NCBI GenBank assembly: GCA_037074615.1
Contig: CM073535.1
Coordinates: forward strand, 6,301,001 to 6,365,000
Direction of reading: 5' to 3'
DNA length: 64,000 nucleotides
DNA from: Leucaena leucocephala
Lineage: Eukaryota > Streptophyta > Magnoliopsida > Fabales > Fabaceae
Shown: positions 1 through 12,000 of the stretch, one piece after another
Numbering within the stretch: position 1 is the stretch's first letter
Layout of the letters: each line of letters starts with the position of its first letter
The notes under the pieces: model-generated
Told to the model about the DNA's origin: nothing
What the model saw: the letters and a program-made list of their open reading frames with translations, nothing else
Databases searched by the model: none
Program-made: the position numbers and the translations under genes

Positions 1-73
1 AATTTGAAACAAAAAATGCCAAACAATCTAAACAGAATTCTGCGCAACACATTAGTATATCATATCTCAATAC

Positions 74-3000
74 CTTGAGCTGCTCAGCAAATCTCTGGCG
101 TTGTACTACTGGGTCATTCAATTCAGTGTATGCATCGCATACCTGAAAAGTAAGAGTCATATGAAGCATTAATTGTATTGCCGCTAACATGTTCAATTCA
201 AAATTATTCACCAAAAGTTCATAGACTAACTTCACGTTTATTAACAAGCAATTCAAAACGCTCAGTCAAGCCAGGTTTTGATCTGTGCCACTTTGCCAAA
301 GGACTCATTATCTCTGGATGGTTGATGATAAATGCAGGATTCACACACGTTTCCTCCAAGAAGTGCCCCGCAAGCTACATTATGATCAACATAGCATCAT
401 AAATGAATTATGATACAATTCAATATGGATTAAGACAAATAAACAATAATAGACATGCAGTTTCCAAACACACATGGACTCCCTGATGTCGCAATTTTAG
501 TATGGAGATACTAGAGGTTAATAATTGAAAATTTTTGTAATAAAATTATCATATTTTATCATGGCAACAACCACTTGTTTCAGACTAAAAAGTAAAATGC
601 TCACATACACTTTTTATCCCCCTATTTTTGTTTCCTTCACTTTTTCATGGTGGCAGGAAAGAATGCATTATCTACTTTTGGGCAAATATCTAACCTATAT
701 CCTCTTCAGATCCAAAATACAGCAGAAGAAATATTCCTTCCAATATTTGAATTCTTAGAATGTTCTTTAATTGTGGATAATATTCATCGGCATCAAGACA
801 TAAATGTATCCCTTACATGCATGTAAAATGCAACTGATGCTTAATGACAAGGAGATTACTTTATCCAATAAACGAGCTGTTGTTTCAGGGGGAGGGCATT
901 TGATCTCAAACTTTAAACATGCATCCTTCAGATATTTATTAGCTTCCTCACTGGACAAGTCCTTGGGAATACTTAGGCCTGCCATCCTTTCCAAGTCCTC
1001 TATCATGTCAATCCTTCTGTAAATATCAGAACATCCAAATGAATCAAAACATAAAAAATACAGTTTATTGAGAAAACTCTTGACCATCAATATACAAGAC
1101 TTACCTGAAAGGAGGAGTAAAGTCAATCTCAATAGGATCCGTATGCATCCCATTTGCATGGTATTTGATTTTATAGCTTCCCTTTGTAAGTTCCTTAACC
1201 ATACCTATTTCAAGGTTTCCACGTCAGGAGATCAACAAGGTAACTTGAAAAGAATGTTCCAAGATAGAAGTCAACAAAATCTTACCACTCAACATTTTCT
1301 CGGTAATCTCCATCAAGTCATTATAGTCGGCATAAGCCATATAGAACTCACATGTAGTGAACTCAGGGTTATGCGTCAAATCTATTCCCTCGTTTCTGAA
1401 CTGCTTTCCAATTTCATAAACACGGTCCAAACCACCAACGACTAGCTCCTTAAGATAGAGTTCAGGTGCAATTCGCATAAACAATGTCATGTTAAGGTCA
1501 TTGTGATGAGTTACAAATGGACGGGCTGCTGCTCCACCAGCAATCATGTTCATCATTGGTGTTTCAACCTTGAAGAGGGCAAAGCAGGTAAATGAAAGGG
1601 GAAAAACCAACTAAAGGAAGTTGGCCTAAGAACACTAAGAGTGAAAACAAACCTCCAAGAAATCAAGGTCATTGAGGAACCTCCTAATGTAAGAAATAAT
1701 TTTACTCTTGGTCTTAAATATTTCTTGAACCTCATTATTCAGCATCAAATCCAAATGACGCAGTCGATATCTTGTTTCCTACGAAAGAGATATACAAAAT
1801 ATATTCAAATACTAGGAGCCACCTATACAAAGTACAAACACACAGAAGGAAGATTTCCTGACCCTGAGTATGGCACAAAAAGGAGATAAAAGAACAAAGC
1901 TAGAGTTTAAAAAATCACCTGATCCTTTAAAATGTAGGCTTCAGGATTCCTGGGACTTCCAGGCGTCCACACGTGTTTCTGCATATCATAAAAGAGAAAA
2001 TGATGTTAATATATATGAACCTCAGCTGCATTAAAGATCTAAGGAAATTATATTGACCTTCAAATTTGCATTATCAGCAGCAGCCGCAGATTTGTCCCTT
2101 GGCATCATATGGAGACAATGGGACAACAATATAAAAGTCTGGGGGAAAATACTTAGTTCTCCCTTCTTACTTTTCCCTGAAATAGAAGAAGAAAGAATGA
2201 GAATTTATTCAGAGTGCAACAGGTTAAGTGAATTCTAATTTTTTAAACAAAAAACAACAACACAGAAAAATAAGCCTGGTTACAAGCATTTAATCCTCTT
2301 CAATAAGCACAAGTACAGATATCGCGCCCTTCCATGATTTATAAACAGGAAATACTTTCAGAGCAATTGTTGCACTTGACATGATAATGAAGATGTCTTA
2401 ACAGTAAGGCTTAATCATAACTTTCCTATCCTTTAACTGACACCATTTACTTTATTTAGAAGACACTATTTAATATGTAATTATGCACATTACTAAGAAC
2501 GAATGTCAGGGTATTACAGGGCATTAAATGAAACGAAACCATCTCATGTTAATGAAGAAAGAAAATTAATAGGAGTATAGGACACCATCATCAGAATATT
2601 CCTTTGCTCTGAATTATGTTCCTATGTGACGTCCCAAGACATTTCCAATAACAGCAAAGGCTTCTCTCCTCAGAGCAAGTATATTTCCTCGGGGAGCATA
2701 AAGAATAAGAGGGAATAAAAACCCACATAGAAATAAAAAGTCAATCCACTGAATTTGTACCTCAAAACTAAGGAAATCAATAACCCAAAAATAAGAACAA
2801 ATTACTCCCCTACCCCCAACCGCAAAACAAAACGAGAAATACTGGAGCAAACTGAAAGACATTGTATCCCGACCTGGAAAGCCAGTGACACCAACAATAT
2901 CACCACGCTTCACATTAGAATGGAACTTGGAAAATTCAGCTTCATCCATGTCAGAGTTCCTGCACCACAGTAATATGGACTGTTTTAGTCCTGTTAAAAT

Positions 3001-6000
3001 ATAAAAACATTGAGAGAGAGCCATAGAGAAAAAACAGAACCTACAAATAAGAAAATTTCCCACCAAATGAATTAAAAATAGAAACTCCATCAACTAAAAG
3101 ATCATGCCACAGCAGGAGAGAGAAGAAGAAAATTGCGAGGACTAAAATTCTAATGGAATTAAACAGCCAATTTTTTTTATCTAAATTCAGAAAATAGTTA
3201 CTATTATTGAGACGGCTCCGTTCAGTACATTACACTAACTTCATCCCAAGATGAGTCATTAACAAATGCGTTCAGAAATCAAGGATGGCTATCAAGAATT
3301 TACTGCCTTATGACTAAGTTTAAATAATTTATTTAATTATTAATTATTTTGTTTATCCCACTATATTAGTGGAGAGTTAGTTGAGTCAGTTTATAATCTT
3401 ATTTCTTTAATCATGGGCATGTTTTCAAAAAATATAGGGAGAGTCATTTGTAATTTTGCATCTATCTATATTTTTAGCTTACTCATATTTAGGAGAGAGA
3501 AAAATAAAAAAATTATTCAGAGATTCTTTTAGCTTCCATTCTGCTTTCTTTATGAGATTCTTATAGAGAGACAAAGGTCCTAACAAATTAGCCTCAGAGC
3601 TAAGTTGAGACACGTTCTTCTGCTATTGCTGCCAACCTAGAAATCAACAACAATCCAGGGGGTAGTCATGCTCCTGGAGCAAATCCACTGGCAGTTATTG
3701 CCGCCAAACTCAATATGCTAGATGAGTTACGAGATAAGGTGGCATTGCTGGAAATTCAGTCATGTAGGACACAGAAAGGAAACATGATCGACATTGGGGA
3801 GATGAAGCTGAGGAGGAAGGTGAGTCTTACCAGAAGAACTGAGTCCCTTATGCTAAAATTGAATTTCCCAGATTCAATGGCGGTGACCTGCATAGTTGGG
3901 TAGTTGGGTGCTAAAGGCAGAGAAGTTCTTCCGCTATTACCAGACGCTAGAAGACGACAAAGTGAAAATTGCAGCGATGTATATTGAAGGTGACGCACTG
4001 GATCTATTTTCATGGATTCACTCAGAGAGGACATTGTTGTACTGGGAGGAGTTAGTCAAGATCCTAAATGAACATTAGGGGCCACCAGAATTCTTGAACC
4101 CAGACGAACACCTTTGTAGCATCAAGCAGTTAGGAAGTGTGGCAGAGTATAGATAGGAGTGGTCTCAGGGGGTTGCTCACGTGGTGAACTGGCCGGATCA
4201 TTGTCTTCTCGGCGTATTCCTAAATGGGTTGAAGGATGAGTTGTGGATGAAGATGTGCCTACACAAACCAAAGACAGTCTACCGAGCTTCAAGTTTGGCA
4301 CTGGAAATATGTCAAGTCGTGATCCCAAACCTGACTCCATGATGGGCCAAACCGATCCATTGACACAGGTTCTTACCTGCCCCAGCACCAACCCAACTCA
4401 GTTCACACATATGGAGAATCCTCAGCATCCTTCTCCACGAGCGCTCCTTCTTCGGCGTTAGGACCTTCACGGCAAAATGGATGGGACCCGACCAAACAGC
4501 AGCGTCGTGACAAGAGGTTTTGCTTACGTTATGGTGACCCCTTCCAACCAAGCCACCACTGCACCTCCGCCTCCCTCTCACTGCTGGAAATCGTCGATGG
4601 TCAAGTTCACATGATAGAGGCACCGATGGAGAATGAGGATTCCAGCAAAAATTAATTTACCATTTATTTTATCATTAGGAGATTCTCTTGGGTTTTATTA
4701 GTTATATGAGTTAAGATTCTTACTCATTAAAGATTCTCTTCAGGCTTTTTTAGTTATATGAGTTAAGATTCTTACTCATATTCTAATGAAGATTTCTCTC
4801 TATTTGTGGAGTTAGATTCTGATTTTCACCTTGAGGACAAGGCGAATTTCAAAGGGGGAAGTATTGATAGGGTTCTATAACTAAATCTAAGTAGTTTATT
4901 TAATTATTAATTATTTTGTTTATCCCATTATGTTAGTGGGGAGTTAGTTGAGTCAGTTCATAATCTTATTTCTTTAGTCATGGATATGTTTTTGAAAAAT
5001 GTAGGGAGAGTCATTTGTAATTTTGTATCTATCTATATTTTTAGCTTACTCATATTTAGGGGAGAGAAAAATAAAGAAATTATTCATAGATTCTCTTTGC
5101 TTCCATTATACTTTCTTTATGAAATTCTTATAGAGAGAGAAAGTTCCTAACATAGGCCTTTCTCACTTCTCAAAATATTTGATCTGAAGTGTTGGATATG
5201 CCTTTCTCACTTCTCAAAATATTTGACCTGAAGTGATGGATAAAACGTTACATGCCTTGCATCAGCCATGACCTGGACCTTGCAACCATCACCATGCAGA
5301 TCATAAAAGACTAGCTTCGCACCTGAAGACCGTTTCTTCATGATTCGTCCTGGAAACGCAGAATATGTAGAATAAATACATCAATACATAAAGCATAAAA
5401 GACGCATAAGAAGATGGCAATGAAAATAAAATATCAGTACCAGCCAAAGACACAGAGATGTCCTGAAGATGCTCCCCATTGCCCATTCCCCCATATTTAT
5501 CAATGTACTCACTGATACACATAGAGACAACAAATTTGTGTGGATAAGGGTTTTTTCCTTCAGCCTTCTCAGCTGCAAGATACTTCAGCCGATTCTCAAG
5601 GTATTTCTGCCGGGAAAACAAATGAAGGTTTCTTAGATAGTGCATTTGGAAATGCGTAGTGACAAGCAAATTAAAACTTTACCGTTGGGTCCATATCTTC
5701 ATCAGCAGCAGATGTAACTTTATTAGATTGGGCACTTTGCATTTCAGCTGCCTGAAAATACAACATAAATTTTATTTATGTGTTAAGATGTCCTAATTAG
5801 CTGATCCACTATTAAAATGCAAAGGCATGATCACATAATATTCTGGCATGTCTAAGAATACTGTCGGAGCAACTATCCAACAAAGCATCTCTTAAGAATC
5901 GTGCTTTAAGCGCATCTCACAGAAGCAGTAATCAAAATCATCCAGAAGCAGAGAAATAATTATAAATTTATGGCTTCCAGAAAAAAGGAGTACCTTCTTG

Positions 6001-6200
6001 GTCTTCTCATCCTGGCGCTTTCTTTCCTCTTCCCTCTGCTTGTTCTTGAGCTCACGCTTCAATGCACTGTAAGGAAACCCATGAAACCACATCAAGCAAG
6101 ACGATAAATCCAAATTACGAGAAGATAGGTTCAGTAGCACTCACTTTTTGCTAACGTTTTCACCGGAGGAGGGAACCCGCTGCTCCGATGAAGTTGCCAT
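74..6200 (-). CDS. KRS: Cytosolic lysyl-tRNA synthetase, tandem copy A (3' end beyond window)
   Basis: Class II lysyl-tRNA synthetase, which charges tRNA-Lys with lysine for cytosolic translation. Fourteen exons are visible on the minus strand: 6145-6200, 5994-6066, 5683-5751, 5441-5606, 5256-5349, 2874-2959, 2058-2176, 1919-1978, 1653-1778, 1286-1568, 1105-1204, 860-1016, 231-374 and 74-142. All are open and join in phase, giving about 534 residues. The last two exons, including motif 3, lie left of the window. Seen: a lysine/glutamate-rich N-terminal helix, an OB-fold anticodon-binding region, and class II motif 2 (FRNEGIDLTHNPEFTTCEF) in the 283-nt exon. The start is the first Met, matching copy B. 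The fifth intron uses a GC donor (AAG|GCATGT) and contains an LTR retroelement. Against copy B it has scattered substitutions, one codon fewer in exon 2, and a changed promoter. No disabling change is visible. Confidence 0.93.
3304..3585 (+). repeat. 5' LTR of the gag-only element
   Basis: The repeat aligns along its length with 4865-5152 (shared blocks include GAGTTAGTTGAGTCAGTT and GGGAGAGTCATTTGTAATTT). It ends CCTAACA directly before the primer binding site. Its first ten or so bases are diverged or partly deleted relative to the 3' LTR. Confidence 0.82.
3715..4660 (+). pseudogene. Degenerate retrotransposon gag
   Basis: Translation across two frames resembles plant Ty3/gypsy-type gag: an N-terminal helix, then a capsid-like stretch (KAEKFFRYYQTLEDDKVKIA, then a DLFSWI segment). 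Near 4515-4560 lies a remnant of the CCHC zinc knuckle in which the second Cys position reads Tyr. An 8-bp tandem duplication (TAGTTGGG at 3893-3900 and 3901-3908) breaks the frame, and several in-frame stops follow. It therefore cannot make a full Gag. Assignment to gypsy rather than another superfamily rests on gag alone and is tentative. Confidence 0.75.
4865..5152 (+). repeat. 3' LTR of the gag-only element
   Basis: This 288-bp repeat starts TGATAGGGTT immediately after the polypurine tract and ends CCTAACA. It is the partner of the repeat at 3304-3585. Confidence 0.83.
5157..5244. repeat. 44-bp direct duplication beside the retroelement
   Basis: Two adjacent copies (5157-5200 and 5201-5244), each beginning CCTTTCTCACTTCTCAAAAT, differ at a few positions. 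Copy B of the gene has the sequence once (around 12570), so this tandem duplication is specific to copy A. Confidence 0.8.
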
Positions 6201-9025
6201 AGTCGAGGCCAAGACACCGAAACGATGATGTGACGACAGGGAACGAGAGCGCGCTCCGCAGTAAAATCAGCTCACTCGCTACCTTACCACTGGCAATGGA
6301 TTGAAGTTGAGACTGCCTTCACCTGTGAGAAAACGTCTTCACGTCAATCTTACAATAAAAAAAATCGTAAGCGCGATTTATTTATTGGATGAATTTTTTT
6401 TTTTAAAATATGTTAAATTTTAATATATGAAATATGAATATCAATATTGTTGGGAATTTAACTGCAGAAGAAGAATATTTATTTAAGAATAATACGAGCA
6501 GTAAATCAAAGCTACTGATTAAATGCAAATCGTGGGAAAACTCTTGAAGTTGCAACTCAAATGCATACAAAGCAACAATTTTTAAAGTTCACTTGTTCTA
6601 TATATTTGCTTGCATTATTTTTAATTGGAAACTAACTAAGGTTTTATATGACCATAAGGGCACTATCATATCATATTATAGTCTTGATGATTTGACTATC
6701 CAATATGATTCCTATGATGTCAAAATAGGCGGCTGGCTTTATTTTTATTAGTCGATTAAGCCCTCTTGTTGTTGTTGTTATTATTATTATATTGTTATAA
6801 TTATTTTTATAAATTATCATAAATATATAATATTCGTTACAGTTTGAGGAGTGGTTTGTTTCTGGTACAAATCACCAAGCAATTTTGTTACACATGATGA
6901 TGTTGTCTCGTCTTTTTCTTAGTCATTTAAATTTATATTAAGTTTTAATTTAATTCCTCAAGTTTATATTAAGATTATTAAACTATATTTTTGCTTGTAC
7001 ACTCTTTCATATATAAAATTGGACTAGAGAAAATGCTAATTAAGTTTGAAATTGCAATTTATTATTTTTGTTTAAATGTGTCGGATGAATAAATGACTTC
7101 GTGTTTGTCTAGATATTTTATGAATTTAATTAAAAAATGAATACCTGGTGAAACCATTTTAGCATCTAAAACTCTTAATCCTAACTGGACCAAAACCTCG
7201 TGGTCAAAGAAAGTGAAGTCAACCTGATAAACCTAGAAGAAACTTATACTCACCATGGTGATGAGAGTCAAGATTTGATTAGTTATAATCAATATCAATT
7301 AGAAGAACGTTTGATGAGATAATTGAATCATTTTTTTTAGCCAATAATTTATTTAAAAAATAATTTTTAGAAAAATATATTTATGTAGTGAATCCTACAC
7401 ATATAATGTGTTGAAAACCACACAAACTATAATTTTAGAAACTATTTTAAGTAAAATCTTAATTTAATTTTTTTAAAATAAATAATTATATTTATTTAAA
7501 AAATTTATTTAAAATAAAAATTTTAGATAAGCTACTGAAATTAGTTTATAGAATAGTAAAATAAGTTATAGACTACTCAATTACTATTTTATTTTTATTT
7601 TTTTTACACCTATCATATCTTTTCTCCACCTCTCTCCTCTCTCCTCTACACTATCCCTCTCTCATCTCTCCTATATTTAATAAAATCATAGCATTTCTAA
7701 CAATTTTTTAATTATAAAAATTCTTTTAGTAATAACTATCCAAATACTCATTTATTCATAATTACTTTTTTATATAAACTCTTCTCAAGAAATTTTTTTT
7801 CTAAACTATCCAAAAATCTTTTTTTTTATAAACTATTTTTTATAATAGAATAAATTTTATTGTAGACAAGATAAGCTAGCCCTTATGAAATCTCTTATTT
7901 AAATTCTTACTTTCTTTGGAAGACCAACGTACTTAAGGCTACTTAAGTAGGAGAGGTTTAAATCAAACGTGTGGAGACTCTGCCTACAATTTCCCTAAAC
8001 ATAAGTAAATGTATAATACAATTTCAAGTAACTTTTAAGGAATTACAATGTAAAACACTTAATTTAATTACTTATAATTATAATTTCCTGCCATTGACTT
8101 CACTTCCGGAACAGTTATTTCGGGGCCCCAATAGAAAAAACGTAACTTGAGCTTCGTGAAGATGGAAGTAAAAGCCACGATATATTTCTGGCAGAAAGGA
8201 AAACCAAGCAATACGTTCTATTCAAATATATAAACGGGTTCCTCCGCAGGAAGACTTGGGTAGAAAGAAACTTTGGAAGGAAAGAAAACGAAGAGAAAAG
8301 AAAACTTCAATGGTAATACAGTCCCCTTTATTGTTTAGTTGAATGAGAGAAAATATGGAAAAAAGAAAATGAAAGATTTACGTGAGAGGACAGACGGTGA
8401 AAAGAATCTTTTTATCAAAATCTCCCTATATATGAAGTAAAAATTTGAGGAGAAAATAAGACATAAAACCCACCTTATTTCTCTTTCTGTCTTATTTTCT
8501 CCTCTATCCAAGCAAAGGAAAACTTATTTTTTCTCTAATTTTTTACCCTATTTTCTCTCTCATCTTTTCCTTCAATCCAAGCACAGCGTAAATTAGAACA
8601 TGTTAACAAGCATCAGAATAACTAAAACACGGTTTGTATCAACAAATTAAAACTTCAAAATGGAAACGTCATGTAATTTTTACAGATCTTACATTCGTTC
8701 AAAGTCTCGAAAAATTAGGATCGCCTCTGCGCATATGAATTTAAATAAATAATAGCCAACATCACTTTTAATTCCTCATGTTCATTTCTCCTATTTCCGT
8801 CCCTATCATTCTCTTCACCTTCAATTCCCAAACACAAGTCAAAACTGAAACCAAAAAAGGTATTCCGTGGATATACATTTTATAGAGTGAAATCCTTACT
8901 TCACTGGAAGAAAAAGCTACTAATGCGGTAAAAACAGATACTTGAAGGCCAGATTTTAGAAGCACGATACTTTTATAAAAGAATCTTTCACTCAGATGAG
9001 GTAAGATCACAACCCTTTAGTATGT
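6201..9025. other. Intergenic region between the LysRS copies
   Basis: No gene seen. The first 240 bp on the left are the promoter and leader of copy A and are homologous to 13622-13850. The middle is AT-rich and contains one copy of the window's MITE family (about 7405-7860). At 8264-8590 there is a purine-rich then pyrimidine-rich palindromic stretch whose ends (CTTTGGAAGGAAAG and CTTTTCCTTCAATCCAAG) are imperfect inverted repeats, possibly another MITE. The last few hundred bases are the 3' flank of copy B. Confidence 0.6.
7405..7860 (+). repeat. MITE-like interspersed repeat, copy 1
   Basis: Shares with the copies at 24407, 38780 and 45910 the order of blocks: TTTTAGATAAGCTACTG-like box, GAATAGTAAAA, a C/T-rich tract (CACCTCTCTCCTCTCTCCTC), ATTTAATA, then CTCATTTATTCA and a T-rich AAACT end. 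Termini are diverged. It is the most degenerate copy in the window. Confidence 0.6.
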
Positions 9026-12000
9026 TCAATCTTGAGGTTTCATGGCAGGGAAGAGAAGAACCTCCTGTTTACCCAAAAACAGTAAAAGCTGTAAGCATTG
9101 CATGATTGCAAAGACAAAAGGGCGTAGAGAGAGAGAGACAAGAACCTTAATATTCTGTGAATCAGTCAGCAGCATAGTCAGCCGATCAATGCCCAAACCC
9201 CAACCACCAGTTGGAGGCAAACCGTACTCCAAAGCTGTACAAAATGTTTCATCCAAGGCCATTGCTTCATCATCGCCCGATTGCCGATCCTGAAAGTGAA
9301 AGCACATATTTTGAATAATTTCTTCAGTATAATTTGGAAAAAAATTGCCAAACATTCTAAACAGACAATTCTGCGCAAAACACTAGTATATCATATCTCA
9401 ATACCTTGAGCTGTTCAGCAAATCGCTGGCGTTGTACTACTGGGTCATTCAATTCAGTGTATGCATTACATAGCTGAAAAGTAAGAGACAAATGAAGCGT
9501 TAATTGTATTGCCGCTAACATGTTTAATTCAAAATTATTCACTGAAAGTTCATGGACTAACTTCATGTTTATTAATAAACAATTCAAAGCGCTCAGTCAG
9601 GCCAGGTTTTGATCTGTGCCACTTTGCCAAAGGACTCATTATCTCAGGATGGTTGATGATGAATGCAGGATTCACACACGTTTCCTCCAAGAAGTGCCCC
9701 ACAAGCTACAATATGATAAACATATCACATAAGACTTGAGATACAGTTCAATATGGATTAAGATATCCAGAACGATACGTGCAGGTAAAAAAACACAAAT
9801 AATCAATACTTTAGACATGCAGTTTCCAAACGGCACATGTACTCCTTGATGTCACTATTCTAACCTATTGAGATGCTAGAGCTTAATAACTGAAACTGTG
9901 CACTAAAATTATTATATTTTATAATGGCAACAACCACTTGTTTAACAGACTAAGAAGTAAAATGCATGCATAAACTTTTAATCCCCCCATTTTTCTTTCC
10001 TTTTTGTGGACTCATAAGCACCAAGACATAAAACTATCCCTTAGACAAATGTAAAATACAACTGATGCTCAATGTCAGCATAAAAATCTGACAGAAAGGG
10101 AATCATTAAATCAACATTCATGCAACAAATGACAAGGAGATTACTTTATCCAATAAACGAGCTGTTGTTTCAGGTGGAGGGCATTTGATGTCAAACTTTA
10201 AACATGCATCCTTCAGATATTTATTAGCTTCCTCACTGGACAAGTCCTTGGGAATACTTAGGCCTGCCATCTTCTCCAACTCCTCTATCATGTCAATCCT
10301 TCTGTAAATATCAAAACATCCGAATGAATGAATTAATAAAAAATACAACTTATTGCCACTATTGTTAACCATCAATATGCAAGACTTACCTAAAAGGTGG
10401 AGTAAAGTCAATCTCAATTGGATCCTTATCTATCCCATTTGCATGGTATTTGATTTTATAGCTTCCCCTTGTAAGTTCCTTAACCATACCTATTTCAAGG
10501 TTTTCACGTTAGGAGGATCAACCAGGTAACTTGAAGAGAATGTTCCAGGCTAGAAACCAACAAAATCTTACCACTCAACATTTTCTCTGTAATCTCCATC
10601 AAGTCATTATAGTCTGCATAAGCCATATAGAACTCACACGTAGTGAACTCAGGGTTATGCGTCAAGTCTATTCCCTCGTTTCTGAACTGCTTTCCAATTT
10701 CATAAACACGGTCCAAACCACCAACAACCAGCTCCTTAAGATAGAGTTCAGGTGCAATTCGCATAAACAATGTCATGTTAAGGTCATTGTGATGAGTTAC
10801 AAATGGACGGGCTGCTGCTCCACCAGCAATCATGTTCATCATTGGTGTTTCAACCTTGAAGAGGAAGGCAAAGCAGGTCAATGAAAGGGGAAAAGCAGAA
10901 AAGGGAAGTTGGCCTAAGCACACTGAGAGTGAAAACAAACCTCCAAGAAATCAAGGTCATTGAGGAAGCTCCTAATGTAAGTAATAACTTTACTCCTGGT
11001 CTTAAATATTTCTCGAACCTCATTATTCAGCATCAAATCCAAATGACGGAGTCGATATCTTGTTTCCTACAATATAGATATATAAAATATATTCCAATTA
11101 CTATGCAGCCAACTATATACACTTGTAAAAGGGGGAAAACACACACACACAGAGGGATGATATCCTAACCACGTATATGGCACATAAACGGGTTAAGAGA
11201 ACAAAGCAAGAGCTTCAAAAATAAATCACCTGATCCTTTAAAATGTAGGCTTCAGGATTCCTGGGACTTCCAGGTGTCCACACTTGTTTCTGCATACATT
11301 AAAGAAATAATGGTGTTAATATATATGAACCACAGCAACATTAAAGACCTAAGGAAATTCTATTCACCTTCACATTTGCATTATCAGCAGCAGCTGCAGA
11401 TTTTTGCCTTGGCATCATATGGAGACAACGGGACAGCAAAATAAAAGTCTTGGGAAAAATACTTAGTTCTCCCTTCTTACTTTTCCCTGGAATACAAAAA
11501 AGAAAAGGAAGATAATTTATTCAGAGTGCAATCAGGTTAAGTGAATGGTAATTTAAAAAAAAAACAACACGGAAAAAAATAAGCCCCACTACAAGCATCT
11601 ATTCCTCTTTGTTAAGCAAAAGTACAGATAATGCGCCATTCCATGTTTGCTAAATATGAAATACTTTTAGAGCAATTGTTGCACTTGACATGATTATGAA
11701 GATGTCTTAACTGTAAGGATCAAGATACTCCCGCACCCTCACTCTGATCGCAGAACAAAACGAGAAATACTAGAGCAAACTAAAAGACGTATCCCGAACC
11801 TGGAAAGCCAGTGATCCCAACAATATCACCACGCTTCACATTAGAATGGAACTTGGAAAATTCAGCCTCATTCATGTCAGAGTTCCTGCACCACAGTAAT
11901 ATGGATTGTTTTACTCCTGTTAAGATATAAAAAAAAATGGAGATAGAGAGAGAGAATCATAGAAAAAAAAAGAACCTACAACTAAGAAAATTGCCCACCA

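Larger units (their letters stand above)
3304..5152 (+). mobile_element. Gag-only (non-autonomous) LTR retrotransposon in LysRS copy A intron 5
   Basis: Two direct repeats of about 285 bp (3304-3585 and 4865-5152) bound a 1.28-kb interior. The downstream LTR begins TGATAGGG and ends CCTAACA. A degenerate tRNA-iMet-type primer binding site (TTAGCCTCAGAGC, 3588-3600) follows the left LTR. A polypurine tract (AAAGGGGGAAG) precedes the right LTR. The interior encodes only a gag-like protein; no protease, reverse transcriptase or integrase is present. The equivalent intron of copy B is empty at this point, so insertion followed the gene duplication or was lost from copy B. The LTRs have diverged at many positions, so it is not recent. 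A clean target-site duplication is not visible, and the first bases of the left LTR are rearranged. Confidence 0.85.

Noticed and set aside
3304..5152. Endogenous pararetrovirus or other viral insertion
   Set aside because: LTRs, primer binding site and polypurine tract define an LTR retrotransposon; no movement, coat or reverse transcriptase sequence is present.
8264..8590. Separate MITE between the LysRS copies
   Set aside because: The ends are only weak inverted repeats and no target duplication could be found; described in the intergenic entry only.
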